64,000 nt of DNA from Siphonodentalium dalli (Eukaryota > Mollusca > Scaphopoda > Gadilida > Siphonodentaliidae): positions 11,141,814 through 11,205,813 of the forward strand of contig CP136063.1 in assembly GCA_032622095.1 (NCBI GenBank). The letters run 5' to 3'. Position 1 is the stretch's first letter, and each line of letters opens with the position of its first letter. Both the position numbers and the translations under genes were made by a program. The notes under the pieces were generated by a model, which made no database searches, was not told the origin of the DNA, and worked only from the letters and a program-made list of their open reading frames with translations. This document shows, piece after piece, positions 10,472 to 21,542 of this stretch.

Positions 10472-11466
10472 TCAAAGACTCGTAATAATATGATCCCTCA
10501 TTTGCTTAGCTATTAAAAAATTGTCTTGTACTGTATAAGTTAAATATCTCTTATAGGCATCACTTGACCAGTCGCCCATCAACTGAATCAATTCACCCGG
10601 CACTTGTGCCTGAAAGGCCCAAGTGGCTCCCCCTCTCCTAAATCCATAGGTTGAATATAGCACTGGATCTCTACCAGTCTTTCTTATCACTTTTTAAAGA
10701 AATGCTTGAAATTGTTGATATGTGACTGGTCTGTGACCTTCCAAATGCATGAATGCAGGATTGGTGACTTCCCCCGGTACTAGATTTATCATATTTCTAT
10801 AAGCTGCCACTGGGCACAATCTGGAGCCTGGGATAGATAGCACTTGCATTCTTAATTTTTTTGTCCAAATTGAATAGTTTTTGACCATTTAATAACAACT
10901 AACAGAACTCCTTCTAACTGCAAGATATCTCCCCTAGTAAGCTGATGACTAGAATCAAACTTAGAATCAGACTCTGGAACTAAATTAGACTTTCTGAGCA
11001 TTAAAAAGAATGCCATTAGAAACATTGACCAGAATGTAGTGTCTTTGGGGTTGTTGTGATCCAAGTGTTTTGGTATTTCTAATAAAATGGCTGGTAAAAT
11101 AGGCTCAGCTTGTTTAACTGAATGATGGTTAATTCTAGACAGTCCCCTCATGGTGAGCTTAATTTCATGAGCTTCAAATTGCTCAGAATTGAATCCTAGC
11201 TTTATATGCAAGGCCTTAACTCCACTCAAGTAGTTTCTAATATAATCAGTTGATTTAAATGATCGACTGAGAAACTGTATATAATATTGTAATGTTTCTT
11301 TCTTAGCCGGAAGTGCTTCAATCATGAAGTATTCACAGAACAGAAAGTATGACTTCCACTGAATTTGATGGTTTCTGTTTGTACCTTCGGAAAATGCATC
11401 AACGACTGACTTCTGTGTGTCTTTCTTCAACTGCTTAAACTCTAGGCCTAGAAAGAAAATCACCAA
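10472..11466 (-). pseudogene. Tyrosine recombinase of the DIRS-type element
   Basis: The first part (11466-10852) starts LEFKQLKKDTQKSVVDAF and carries TMRGLSRINHH and LMAFFLMLRKSNLVP, typical of the N-terminal and arm-binding halves of DIRS recombinases. A frame change near 10870 leads into RLCPVAAYRNMINLVP. An in-frame TAA at 10694-10696 then interrupts QFQAFL*KVIRKTGRDP. The catalytic end reads YGFRRGGATWAFQ, with the arginine of the HxxR box but tyrosine where histidine is expected, followed by GDWSSDAYKRYL with the nucleophile tyrosine. The enzyme would integrate the circular DNA intermediate without target duplication. Confidence 0.8.
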
Positions 11467-11619
11467 TCATGCGAAAAGGAGAAAAATTCATTTTTTTAAC
11501 TTAATTTCCTTCATCACTTTATCTTTGGTAGCCATATGAAATTCCCTTTGGTGGTGAGGATTTTCGTACCATCTGCTCAGATTATCTGGGAGCCTATTCT
11601 CACTGCCGGCCATATGCTC

Positions 11620-13278
11620 GGTGCGGACAAAGAGGCTATATAACAGATTTCCCTGAGACATGATTGCAAAAATTGATTCTTGGTTGCCCCTGTATTAACC
11701 ACAGCCACTGCGTAGCATTATCACATTTAAAAAGAATTCTTCTCCCAGTTAACTCTTCGCCCCACAATTTAAAACAAATCACTATCGTCAACATCTCAAG
11801 TTCATTGATATGGAGCGACTTTTCCATGATGTGAGCAGGAAATTGCTCACGGAAAAAACTGGTTGGCACAGAGCCCACCACATGCCGTTAGCGTGGCATC
11901 TGATGCTACAGTCTCATCTGCCTGCGACCAGTATTCCCAGGGCATCATGGAAACGCCGTTATAAATAGGAAGAAATTTGTTCCACCACTCTAAATCCATT
12001 CTAACATAATCTGGGATGCCGAGACTAATTCTTTTATTAGCTTTGAATGTTCTGAGCCACACCAAAATTCTTGACACAACTATTCTGCCCAGGCGTACGC
12101 AGCTTGCCATAAAATGCAGTTTCCCCAGAAAGGACTGGACCCCTTTAAGAGTGGCACTACTTTTTCCAATCAAATTTCTGTCAATTTCCCTTATTTCAAC
12201 CAACCTGTCTGCTGTAATTTCAAGAGTGAGTCTCTCAGTGTCAAATAAGACACCAAGAAACACCATCTTGGTTGTTGGGCTACATGACTTGGAGCTGGAC
12301 TCTTTCAATCCCCATTTGTCTAGAATTTTTGACAAAGTTAGGAATGCGGTCTCAGCATACTCTGGAACTTCAGCTCCCGCAAGGTCATCTAAATAATTAA
12401 TTATCGGGCAATTCTCCATTCTCAGTGTAAATGCAACAGCATTTGTTACTCTTTGGCATATGAATGCCGCAGACATTAAACCCATACTAAGTACCAAATC
12501 ACAGTACAATTTCCCATCTATTTTGTAAGCCACCATATTTATATCGCCTGGATCTATAAAAAATTGCCTGTATGTTCCGTGCAAATCCTTCTTGTAGAGT
12601 TTACAAAATTGTCCTTTCTCTTTGATTAGTTCAACCAAAATATCGACATTTGGATAACACACTTTGATTTTTTCACCCAAATAGATTCCTTTGGAATATT
12701 GTCATTAATTGAGCCACCCGAAGGAAAGCTCAGATCCAATATAACCCGCCTTTCTGAGGTTGCTTTTGGAACTGTATTCAGCGGGTTAATCTGAACGTTT
12801 CCATTGAAAGCTTTTTCTGACAACGGACCTAAGACAGCCTTGTGGTGCAATTCTGTTCTAATATAATCTCTCATGTAATGAGGATAATCTCTTGCACCCC
12901 TGTGATTTTTTATATTAGAATTAGGCTGACTGAAGTCTCTTGAGCCAGAAAAACCCAATGGAAACCCAAACTCTAAGAAATGAGACACTTCTGATCATCA
13001 TATCCCGCTAGCATTTGTTTAATATTGTCAATGTTTAAATTTGATGCCACTGGGATTCTACAACCCTGAAAATTATATTTCCCTGAATCTATGATATCTT
13101 GATGTACTTTCAATAGTTTATCGATTCCCCCATGAAAACTCAATGAGCTTGGTTCCACTTTAATATTTAAAACAGTATGTTTAACGGAAGTGTGCTCCTC
13201 GACCCTCGTGGATTTATCAATATATTGATGGTCCCGAGCATTGAAAAATTCAGACATGCAGTCCCCATTATAAATCAC
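11620..13278 (-). pseudogene. Reverse transcriptase/RNase H of the DIRS-type element
   Basis: The frame starts near 13278 (IKVEPSSLSFHGGIDKLL, GCRIPVASNLNID) and shifts near 12980 into HFLEFGFPLGF. It then runs ATSERRVILDLSFPSGGS, shifts again near 12670 into the palm with LYKKDLHGTYRQFFIDPGD, SMGLMSAAFICQRVTNAV and the catalytic NYLDDLAGAE near 12395, then FLGVLFDTERLTLEIT. RNase H follows as ASDATLTACGGLCANQFF (12680-11847 frame) and, after another shift, HINELEMLTIVICFKLWG with CDNA near 11730. Three frame changes in about 1.6 kb indicate moderate age. Confidence 0.85.
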
Positions 13279-13485
13279 ATCAATATCACCATGCGTATTG
13301 ACAATATTATCACATGTAATAGATTAACTATCTCTCCATGTCATGCTTGTTAACTGTGTCGTGACTGGCAGAGACAACACTAGATTCTGATGTATCAACA
13401 AAATTACTGTTAATATACGCTGGATAAAATATTTGAGCAAGAGGATTCAATTCTAATTTGGTACAATAATCGGTTGATGAGCTAG

Positions 13486-14610
13486 TCATGCTACTTTGTG
13501 GGGACATACAGGTGATGCCTCGGCATGAAATGCCTTTTCTCGCTTAACTTGCCAGCATGTCGCGCAAAAATTCTCAGCAGTCCTCGCTTGACCCCTCACC
13601 GTCGCCTTGTGTGGTGCTTGCACTGTGCACTTGGTTCTATTAAACATAGAACAGAACCATGAACCTTGAGTGTCATAACTGTCTCTTTCACTCGGTGCAG
13701 TTATCTTGACAGACGAAGTGGGGAACAATTTAGGTTTGCTTCTAACATGCTTACAGAGAATCGGAGTTTCGATGGTAGAAGAATCATTTGCCCAAGTATT
13801 GATACCTAGCTCCAACCGACGGAGCCAATCTCCGTAGAAATTTAGAAGAGATTTCCAATCATATATTGTGTAATAATACACAATCTTTTTAAGCAGTTTC
13901 AATCGACCATTGCTTTCTAATTGTGTAATGCCGGGCCTCATGATTGTCTCAAATTCACCGGCAATAAACTGCTGAAATGTCAAGTCATTATATGCTAGGT
14001 TGGAACCAACATATTCGAACTGCAATGTTGAATGCGGAAAAATCTTTCCGATTGGGTTACACGGTCACTCGCTTTAGCTTCGATACCGGATTTGTGTACC
14101 GACTGAGTCACTTTACGATCCCAAACTTGACTTTCTGTTCAATTTCAAAGTCAACGTCGACCTCCGAAACACTTCCTGCCACTAGAACCATTCGTCTCAT
14201 TTTCGAATCAACCAATCTATTTAGGAATTCAATCTGTCTCAGATTGTCCAGATCTTTTTGATCTGACTTAGAGTCTTGTTGGGCATTAGTGTAACTGTCA
14301 ATCGGGTTACACAAGTTACTGTTACCTCTCATACATTTCAATTGCGTCGTCTCGTTCCTTGTTCGGTCCAACTCCGCCTTCAAACGTCTTTTTCTGCCAG
14401 TTTGTTCTCTTCTTCGCGTTCGCGCCTCGCTTCTGACCGCTGATCCCTCAACTTCCGGATTTCGTTATCCTCGCCGATAGCCTCTTTGTCCTGTTCGGTT
14501 TTCATGAACATTTCGTCAGCTGCGACCTCCTGATCCATGACAAATGAACCATCCCTGTCGTCTTTCGATATGTCATGCGATTTCGGCTGACTTCCCGTAT
14601 GAAGTGCCAC
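13486..14610 (-). pseudogene. Gag-like ORF of the DIRS-type element
   Basis: Three pieces are joined by two frame changes. The N-terminal piece from ATG 14610 is charged and coiled-coil-like (EIRKLRDQRSEARREREEEN). The middle piece (14383-14108) has more charged helix. The C-terminal piece (14025-13486) reads NDLTFQQFIAGEFETIM, RLKLLKKIVYYYTIYDWKSL, and a Cys/His-rich end (WFCSMFNRTKC ... FCATCWQVKREKAFH ... CPHKV). This last pattern is characteristic of the first ORF of invertebrate DIRS elements and probably binds nucleic acid. Confidence 0.7.
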
Positions 14611-14959
14611 ATAATTTACCCCCTTGGTGTTACGCAGGCTTCGAGAGTCTTTTGTTGATATTTCGGAACAGTGTACGACGCGTTACTGACTATGAATCCG
14701 AATTTCAGCGTTCTCAGTAACAAACTCTTCAAATGCAGTCAAATCACGTCAAAAATAGTAGCAATTATAATAGACTACTTTTCAAATCAAATCAAATTTA
14801 GATGTGTATCTCTAGCTGGTTAGAACAAAAGTGACACGGAATAGAAATATTGGCGCGGAAATATTTTTGCACTCTTTGTTCGAATCGACCAATGAAATTG
14901 GTGCGCTTCCAGTGAGTAGATTCATAACCGCTGAACTAATCAACCCTGGGCATTAGGTT

Positions 14960-15140
14960 ATTTGTAAACAAATAAGGCCCATGTGGCGTTATATGATGGA
15001 TGAAGATAATGATTCGTCACACTTATATGGTCGCTCCTCGGGGTGTTGTACATGTGGCGTTCTATGGTGGATGCAGATACTTATTCCTCACACACGTCAC
15101 ACTTATATGGTCGCTCCCCGGTGTGTATTAGGCTTCGCGA
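14960..15140 (-). pseudogene. C2H2 zinc-finger relic
   Basis: On the minus strand the frame reads IHTGERPYKCDVCEE, then a stop, then VSASTIERHMYNTPRS and the beginning of another RPYKCD-like unit. About one and a half fingers are recognisable. The linker style (TGERPYKC) differs slightly from the TGDRPYQC of ZNF1 and ZNF2. Confidence 0.65.
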
Positions 15141-15341
15141 TCGATGCCTTCGGCGCCTGCTGCCTAAATTATCACATATAATCAACTACATAGCCGTATA
15201 CCTATATACAGATTGTTCACAACCACTCCATTAAAGCTGCAATAATTTATATATGCCTATAATAATAATATGATCCTCAGGGCGTTACCATTTCTGACTA
15301 TGGGTTTCTTGTCGTTTTTGTCCAGGTTTGCCTATTGCTAA

Positions 15342-16009
15342 TCTCATATATATATATTCTGTTTGTTTGTCTGTTTGTCTGTATGTTTGTCTGTCATTTA
15401 TACAAATCTACGATTCTCGACCGATCGGGACGAAACTTGGTACGTGTGTGTAGTTTGACCAGGCGGTCGACGTTGTTGTATTGGCGAGCCCGTGCGGCGC
15501 CCGTGCAGCGCATGCGCAGACGAGATCTTGGAAACGGGTGGAGCTATCGACTTGAAATTTGGTACGTGTGAGCAGTTTGACCAGGCGGTCGTCGTTGTCG
15601 TATTGGCTACCCCGTGCGACGCCCGTGCAGCGCATGCGCAGACGAGATATCGGAAACGGGTGGAGCTATCGACTTGAAATTTGCTATGTGAATGTATCTT
15701 GCCCCGGATACGAATTTTATCGGGTCGCCGAGCCCGCGCGACGCAGGCTTCGCGCATGCGCAGACCAGATCTCGGAAACGGGTGGAGCTATCGACTTGAA
15801 ATTATACGAGATCTCGGAAACGGGTGGAGCTATCGACTTGAAATTTGCTATGTGAATGTATCTTGCCCCGGATACGATTTTTATCGGGTTGCCGAGCCCG
15901 TGCGACGCAAGATTCGCGCATGCGCAGACCAGATCTCGGAAACGGGTGGAGCTATCGACTTGAAATTTGGTTTTTGAATAGCCCGGACAACGTCGGGCTC
16001 ATCGGCTAG
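15342..16009 (+). mobile_element. Non-autonomous Helitron-like element, copy A
   Basis: The copy begins TCTCATATATATATATTCTG after an A and ends with a 20-nt hairpin (15980-15999, AGCCCGG...CGGGCT), CATCGG and CTAG at 16006-16009, followed by T. A 5' TC, a 3' hairpin a few bases before CTAG, and an A/T insertion site are the hallmarks of Helitrons. The interior carries five copies of a GGAAACGGGTGGAGC/TATCGACTTGAAATT block. It encodes no Rep/helicase, so it would depend on an autonomous relative. Open frames across the repeats are by-products. Confidence 0.75.
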
Positions 16010-16541
16010 TCTCCTATATATTTTGAAGACCTCTGTCTGTCTGTATGTCATTTATACAAATCTACGATTCTCGACCGATCGGGACGAAACTTGGTACGTG
16101 TGTGTAGTTTGACCAGGCGGTCGTCGTTGTCGTATTGGCTACCCCGTGCGACGCCCGTGTAGCGCATGCGCGGACGATATCTCGGAAACGGGTTGAGCTA
16201 TCGACTTGAAATTTGCTATGTGAATGTATCTTGCCCCGGATACGAATTTTATCGGGTCGCCGAACCCGCGCGACGCAGGCTTCGCGCATGCGCAGACCAG
16301 ATCTCGGAAACGGGTGGAGCTATCGACTTGAAATTAGACGAGATCTCGGAAACGGGTGGAGCTATCGACTTGAAATTTGCTATGTGAATGTATCTTGCAC
16401 CGGATACGAATTTTATCGGGTCGCCAAGCCCGTGCGACGCTAGCTTCGCGCATGCGCAGACCAGATCTCAGAAACGGGTGGAGCTATCGACTTGAAATTT
16501 GGCTTCTGAATAGCCCGGACAACATCGGGCTCATCGGCTAG
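16010..16541 (+). mobile_element. Non-autonomous Helitron-like element, copy B
   Basis: The copy starts TCTCCTATATATTTTG directly at the base after the CTAG of copy A. It has the same interior blocks (four GGAAACGGGT units) and ends with hairpin 16512-16531 and CTAG 16538-16541. Shorter than copy A and clearly from the same family. Confidence 0.75.
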
Positions 16542-17105
16542 TCTATTATATATTTTGGGAAATCTGTCTGTGTGTGTGTGTCTGTCTGTCTGTTCGCGAT
16601 GGACTCGAAAACGGCCGAGCCGATTTCGATGAAACTTGGTACGTGGGGGTACTTTCGGCCGGGGAGTGGCATGGGCCTATTAATTTGCCCGTGCGGCGTG
16701 ACCTTGACATTGAAATCGGGTCATTTCAAGGTCGAACGCCCGAGTATCACGGGATTTCTATGAAAATTAGTGTCTATGGATACTTTCGCATGGGGAGTGT
16801 CGTAAGCCTATTCGTTTGTCCGTGCGACGTAACCTTGACTTTGAAATCGGGTCAATTCAAGGTCAAATCGCGAATTTTATGGGATTTCGACGAAATTTGA
16901 TACGTAGGGTTACTTTTGTCCACTGAGTGTTTTGGATGGGTCAAAATGATCAATTCGAGGTCAAATCGGGTAAAACCGGATGGATTTCGACGGGTACTTT
17001 TGTCCGGGTTGTCGGGTACTTTTGTCCGGGTCAAATCGTGACCCCCCACCTAACCTTGACCTTCAAAATGGACAATTCAAGGTCAACTCGCGCAATTCGC
17101 CAAAA
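16542..17105 (+). mobile_element. Helitron-like element, copy C, 3' end not found
   Basis: The copy starts TCTATTATATATTTTGGG directly after the CTAG of copy B. The 5' 150 bp, including GTGTGTCTGTCTG and GATGGACTCGAAAACG, match copy D on the minus strand at 34632-34480. After that the interior has a different internal repeat (TTGAAATCGGGTCA TTTCAAGG-like blocks, several times). No hairpin plus CTAG is seen before the R1 sequence near 17132, so the end is either lost or overwritten. Confidence 0.6.
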
Positions 17106-17131
17106 AGCAGAGGGGAAACAGCCTGGACGAT

Positions 17132-18143
17132 ACATGGCAACCGGAAGTGGAATTTTTACGTTTTTAACTAATACTCTTAAGATAAGTATCTGTGGGTTGG
17201 AACTGGTTGAGAATTGTGACTTTATTTTGTATTTAGCATATTAACTGACCATTGCAGCAACGAAATATGCTGTTCGTGGGGTCCACACCCCTTCCGATCA
17301 CTCATAAATTCGAGTTTACAAAACGCGGTATAACATTTCACAAAAGATCCCCTTTGGGATTCTGGTCGTATTTCACCAAGAAGTGGGAAGAACTTTGCAA
17401 TATAAGTGCAGCATTCTAGATCTTATTGATATTCGAACTCAATGGTACCAAAATTGTCACTTTGGCTCAAAATGGCTGTCAAAATGGCCGCCAAAATATG
17501 GAAAATGGTAATTATTATCCCAGCGTGCCATGCAACCACTTACAAGTTGTGATGATGTACACAGCTGACTATTCTGTCTTATATACATTGAATACCAACA
17601 TTTCTCATGCACCTTGATTAATTTTTACTATTTACTATTCTGTAATTACCATAATTATGGGATTTTTCTCGGCAAAAAAAATCACTTTTCATGTTTGGAC
17701 CATTTTTGTCAAGTAAAAGGGAACTATCTTTAGTATCAAAGGTTCTTTTTATTTTTGATATGCCTTAAATATGGCATAGTGTGGTGTTTTAGACAATATT
17801 ACTCAAGATGACTTGCAAAATGGCAACCAACTTTGGTAAAAAGTTTATATTCAGAACACTGTTCTTTGCTGTTCCGAAATGGTAGCAAATTGTGGCTCAC
17901 TTGGTTATTAAACATGCTACTTAATCCACTGACAACTTAATCTTATATTATGGTTGTCCCAGAAAACCTTATGAGGTACGACAAATTCATTTTAAGGGAT
18001 GCAGTATGGATTTTCCGAACACCTCTTTTGGGATTCTGTCCATGTTTTTTTAACGGAAACGGACATAACGTTGAAACTGAACTGAAAGGTATTATATTAT
18101 ATGGCTACTCTGGCCTATTAGCATCAAAATTGATTAACTTATA
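17132..18143 (+). repeat. R1 repeat, left arm of a long inverted repeat
   Basis: Matches 1-620 in direct orientation and 20446-19808 in inverted orientation. The inner end matches as well: GGCTACTCTGGCC here corresponds to GGCTATTCTGGCC in the inverted arm. An extra block of about 380 bp (17665-18045) is missing from the right arm. No coding capacity. Confidence 0.8.
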
Positions 18144-18243
18144 AACTAGTGTCAGGAAAACCGTTTTCTTCACATTGCATATAAAACGCAATTAATGTGG
18201 AGAACACTCTGATATTATCCCTATTGATTAACATATCCTTGAG

Positions 18244-19800
18244 TTACTGTGTAAAGCGATAGTCACACAAAGGTGCACCAGTACAAATCACACATGAGCA
18301 TGCAGTCACTCCATATATACATGAACACCACGCAAATGGACATGTGCCACTCGCCGTATAGACATACACCCCACCCATTACCACGCAGTCACAGTTGGGT
18401 TTACCCATACACCAACGCGTGTCCCTATAGCCATGATTAACCATGCAGACACACCAGGAATACTCATACACCTCACATGACCTGTATACATATTCAATAC
18501 ATATATGAACACAAAGTAACATCCTGTATACCTATTCGCCTAACCATAGGCCATACAGTCACTCCATGTATATGTATTTGCCACATGCATAGATAAACAA
18601 CCACTAAAGACATACATATACATCTCACCGATGACCATACAGTCACTCCATACATGTTCGCTACATCCAGGATCATACATCACTTCTTGTATACCTATTT
18701 GCCTCACCAGTGGTCATACAGTCTCACTCGCTGTATATATATATATATATATATACATATTTGCGACACCCGTGGCCATATAGCCACTCAATATATACAT
18801 ACACACCCAGCCCAAAACTATAGTGTCATCCAGGTATATACATATAGACCTCACAAAAGTGGCCTTACAGCACCTCTAGATATATCAATGTCTTGTGTCA
18901 CTCCTTGTATATCAATTCAACCCACCATTAATTTTGCCATACCTATGTACATATTGTACAATTTGGCCGTGCCATGGCCATGTAGTCTCTCATGATATAC
19001 ATATACACCTCACGCATGGCCACAGCGTCACTCCATGTGTATATATATATATATATACCTCACCAATGGCCATACAGCCCTTCTAGATATACCAATACTC
19101 GCACACACAGCCATTCGTACAATTCAGACAATACAGACAATACAGCTCAATCGTGACAATTCAGCCACTCGCTGTATAGATATACACCCTCTACATAAGC
19201 ATTCAGATATTCACTGTATGCTTGTACACATCACCAATGGCAATACAATAGACCCTACATATAAACATATACATCTCGCCCATCACCATGGGGTCACTCT
19301 CTATATACACTAGCCGCCAATGACCATCAAAGTGTACTCTAGGTATGCATATACGCTTCAACAATGACCGTTCAGTCATTTCATGTACATATACACATTG
19401 CCCATAACCATACAACACCATGTGTATACATACACCCATTCATTGCCATACATCCAACATATGTATACATATACACTCACTAATTACAATACAGCCACCC
19501 AATGTACATATGTACAGCCCACCCCTGAACACACAGTCACTCCATGTACACATACAGGACAGTGTAGCTGCTCTCGTTACGACCATACACCACTTCAATG
19601 ACCAGACAGCTACTCACTCTAAGCATATTCACATCACACATCACCATACAGCTACTCCTTATATACCTATACATCTCACTGTGGACATCCCATCCATGAC
19701 CATATAGTCACACATTGTATAACTATTCACATCATTCATGAATACAATAACTCCATGTATACCTACTCACCTCGCCTATGACCATCCAGTCAACAGACAT
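18244..19800. repeat. Degenerate tandem array between the R1 arms
   Basis: About 1.55 kb of diverged units with a core such as CCATACAGTCACTCCATGTA, spaced roughly 50-80 bp and mixed with ATACATATACACCTCACC. (TA)n runs lie at 18735-18758 and near 19042. It does not encode a credible protein. Its position between inverted arms gives a fold-back layout with a tandem-repeat centre. Confidence 0.7.
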
Positions 19801-19807
19801 ATACACT

Positions 19808-20446
19808 GTATTAAAGTTGATCAATGTTGAGCTAATGGGCCAGAATAGCCACATAATATGACCCCTCTCAGTTCCGTTTCAACGTTCTGCCCATCTCCGT
19901 TCAAAAACAAGGAAGCAAAATCCATATTCGAATAATTCTGGTAATTTCGGTGGTTAAATTAGTAACAAATACCTAAGGTGCATCAGAAATGTTAGTACTC
20001 AAGCTATATGAGACAGAATAGTCAATTGTGTGCATCATCACAACTTGTAAGCGGTTGCATGGCACGCTGGGATAATAATTACTATTTTCCATATGTTGGT
20101 GGCCATTTTGAGCCAAAGTGACAATTTTGGTACCATTGAGTTCGAATACCAATAAGATATAGAATGGATCACTTACATTGCACAGTTCTTCCCACTTCTT
20201 GATGAAATATGATTAGAATCTTTGGGATCTTTTGTGAAATGTTATACCGCGTTTTGTAAAATCGAATTTTTGAGTGATCGGAATGGGTGTGGACCACACG
20301 AACAGATTATTCCATTGCTCCAATGGTCAGTTAACATGCTAAATACAAAATAAAGTCACAATTCTCAACCAGTTCCAAACCACAAAAACTTATCTTAAAG
20401 ATATTCATAAAAAACGTAAAAACTCCACTTCCGGTTGCCATTTTGG
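19808..20446 (-). repeat. R1 repeat, right arm of the long inverted repeat
   Basis: Reverse complement of the left arm at 17132-18143, lacking its 380-bp block. It contains the reverse of CCGGAAGTGG at 20428-20437. The outer ends of both arms stop at ATGGCAACCGGAAGTGG. Confidence 0.8.
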
Positions 20447-20735
20447 ACGGGGAGTTCCAATTTCGGCACATAAAGGTGGAGTGATGTCTTAGCTTCATTA
20501 TAATGTGCACATATGTATACATAATTGTGACAAGAGGTTCTCACTATAATTGCATCAAGCTGACTTATAGGAAAATAGCAGCCATCTTGGACGCCATCTT
20601 GAATTAACAAAGCGGATTTTAGCGGATTTTGGATATGTTATAGAGGAGAGCTTCCTCTTCAAAATGCTATACAAACCAACTTAGTGCAATTTTGTTCTAG
20701 GTCAAACCTTTTATCGACCAGACATATATAGTTAC
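20447..20735. other. Spacer with R1-like motifs
   Basis: No gene seen. GCCATCTTGGACGCCATCTT at 20581-20600 resembles the YY1-like boxes of R1. GATTTTAGCGGATTTT is a short direct duplication. Confidence 0.4.
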
Positions 20736-21345
20736 CGGGGTATAAAGATGGCCCATCTCTTTGTAACATGTGTTATATAGTTTACCGGGATATAAAGATG
20801 GCCTATCTCTTTGTAACATGTGCTATATAGTTACCGGGGTATGAAATATTAGATATAAATCGAAGACCCCTGTCTGGAAATACTTCTATCGATTAATATT
20901 GATTATATTTCGAATATTTTCTGGTCTAAAATATGTGGTTGTTTAGCTAACGAACAATAGTGGTTACAGAGACCAGAAATTTCATTGTGTAATTTTGTCA
21001 CAAATAAACGTTAATTGTACTCAATGTCGCTTATACATATGGAATGAACGATACAACCAATCAATCTGGGACATTATACGGTCGGTACGTAGCCATAGGA
21101 ATGGGCTATTGCTCTGTATCGCTATATGGTATCACCATAATGGTCTGTTCTAAAAATAGTCACATAAACGGGCCCAATAAATTATTCGAAATAAAATCAA
21201 TATTAATAGACGAACAATGGTGGTTCATGTCACTGTTAACAGAGTCCAGAAATTGTATTGTGTAATTTTGTCACAAACAAACGTCATCGCTAATAAATAT
21301 GGAATAAAACAATACATACGATCAATTGATTTTAAATTCGGAGCT
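20736..21345 (+). repeat. R2 repeat, diverged copy with duplicated end
   Basis: Contains the R2 landmarks GTTACCGGGGTAT, TTCTATCGATTAATATTGAT, GACCAGAAAT, GTCACAAATAAACGTTAAT, and CCATAGGAATGGG. The terminal block (ATCTCTTTGTAACATGTG...ATATAGTT) occurs about three times at 20727-20850, and part of the middle recurs at 21205-21300. Both ends are therefore rearranged and no flanking TTAA pair can be assigned. Confidence 0.65.
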
Positions 21346-21542
21346 AGGAGTCGAAAAAAATCGCAACGTCAGCAAATTGTGGTACTTGGTTTAAGCATAG
21401 TTTATTTATTCGCCAAATATATAATATACAGAATATAAATTGAACAAGGTAATACACAAGGAATTGATATAATGGTAATATGTGATATAATGGATGGTAA
21501 TATGTGATAGAAAGGGAGAATAACAATAAGCACATGTTTGTT

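Larger units (their letters stand above)
10472..14610 (-). mobile_element. DIRS-type tyrosine-recombinase retrotransposon, decayed
   Basis: On the minus strand the order is Gag-like (14610-13486), RT plus RNase H (13278-11620) and tyrosine recombinase (11466-10472). RT together with a tyrosine recombinase in place of a DDE integrase defines the DIRS order. Reading frames are interrupted by several single frame changes and one clear in-frame stop, so this copy cannot be autonomous. Terminal inverted or split repeats were not identified, so the exact ends and the choice between DIRS, Ngaro and PAT groups are open; the RT sequence style favours DIRS proper. Confidence 0.85.

Noticed and set aside
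15335-16443. Overlapping frames on both strands with SETGGAIDLKF-type repeats
   Set aside because: They arise from repeated GGAAACGGGT blocks inside the Helitron-like copies; both strands and several frames are open at once.
18244-19707. Several 60-113-codon frames rich in Tyr, Ile, His and Thr
   Set aside because: They are produced by degenerate ATACATATACACC tandem repeats with open frames on both strands.
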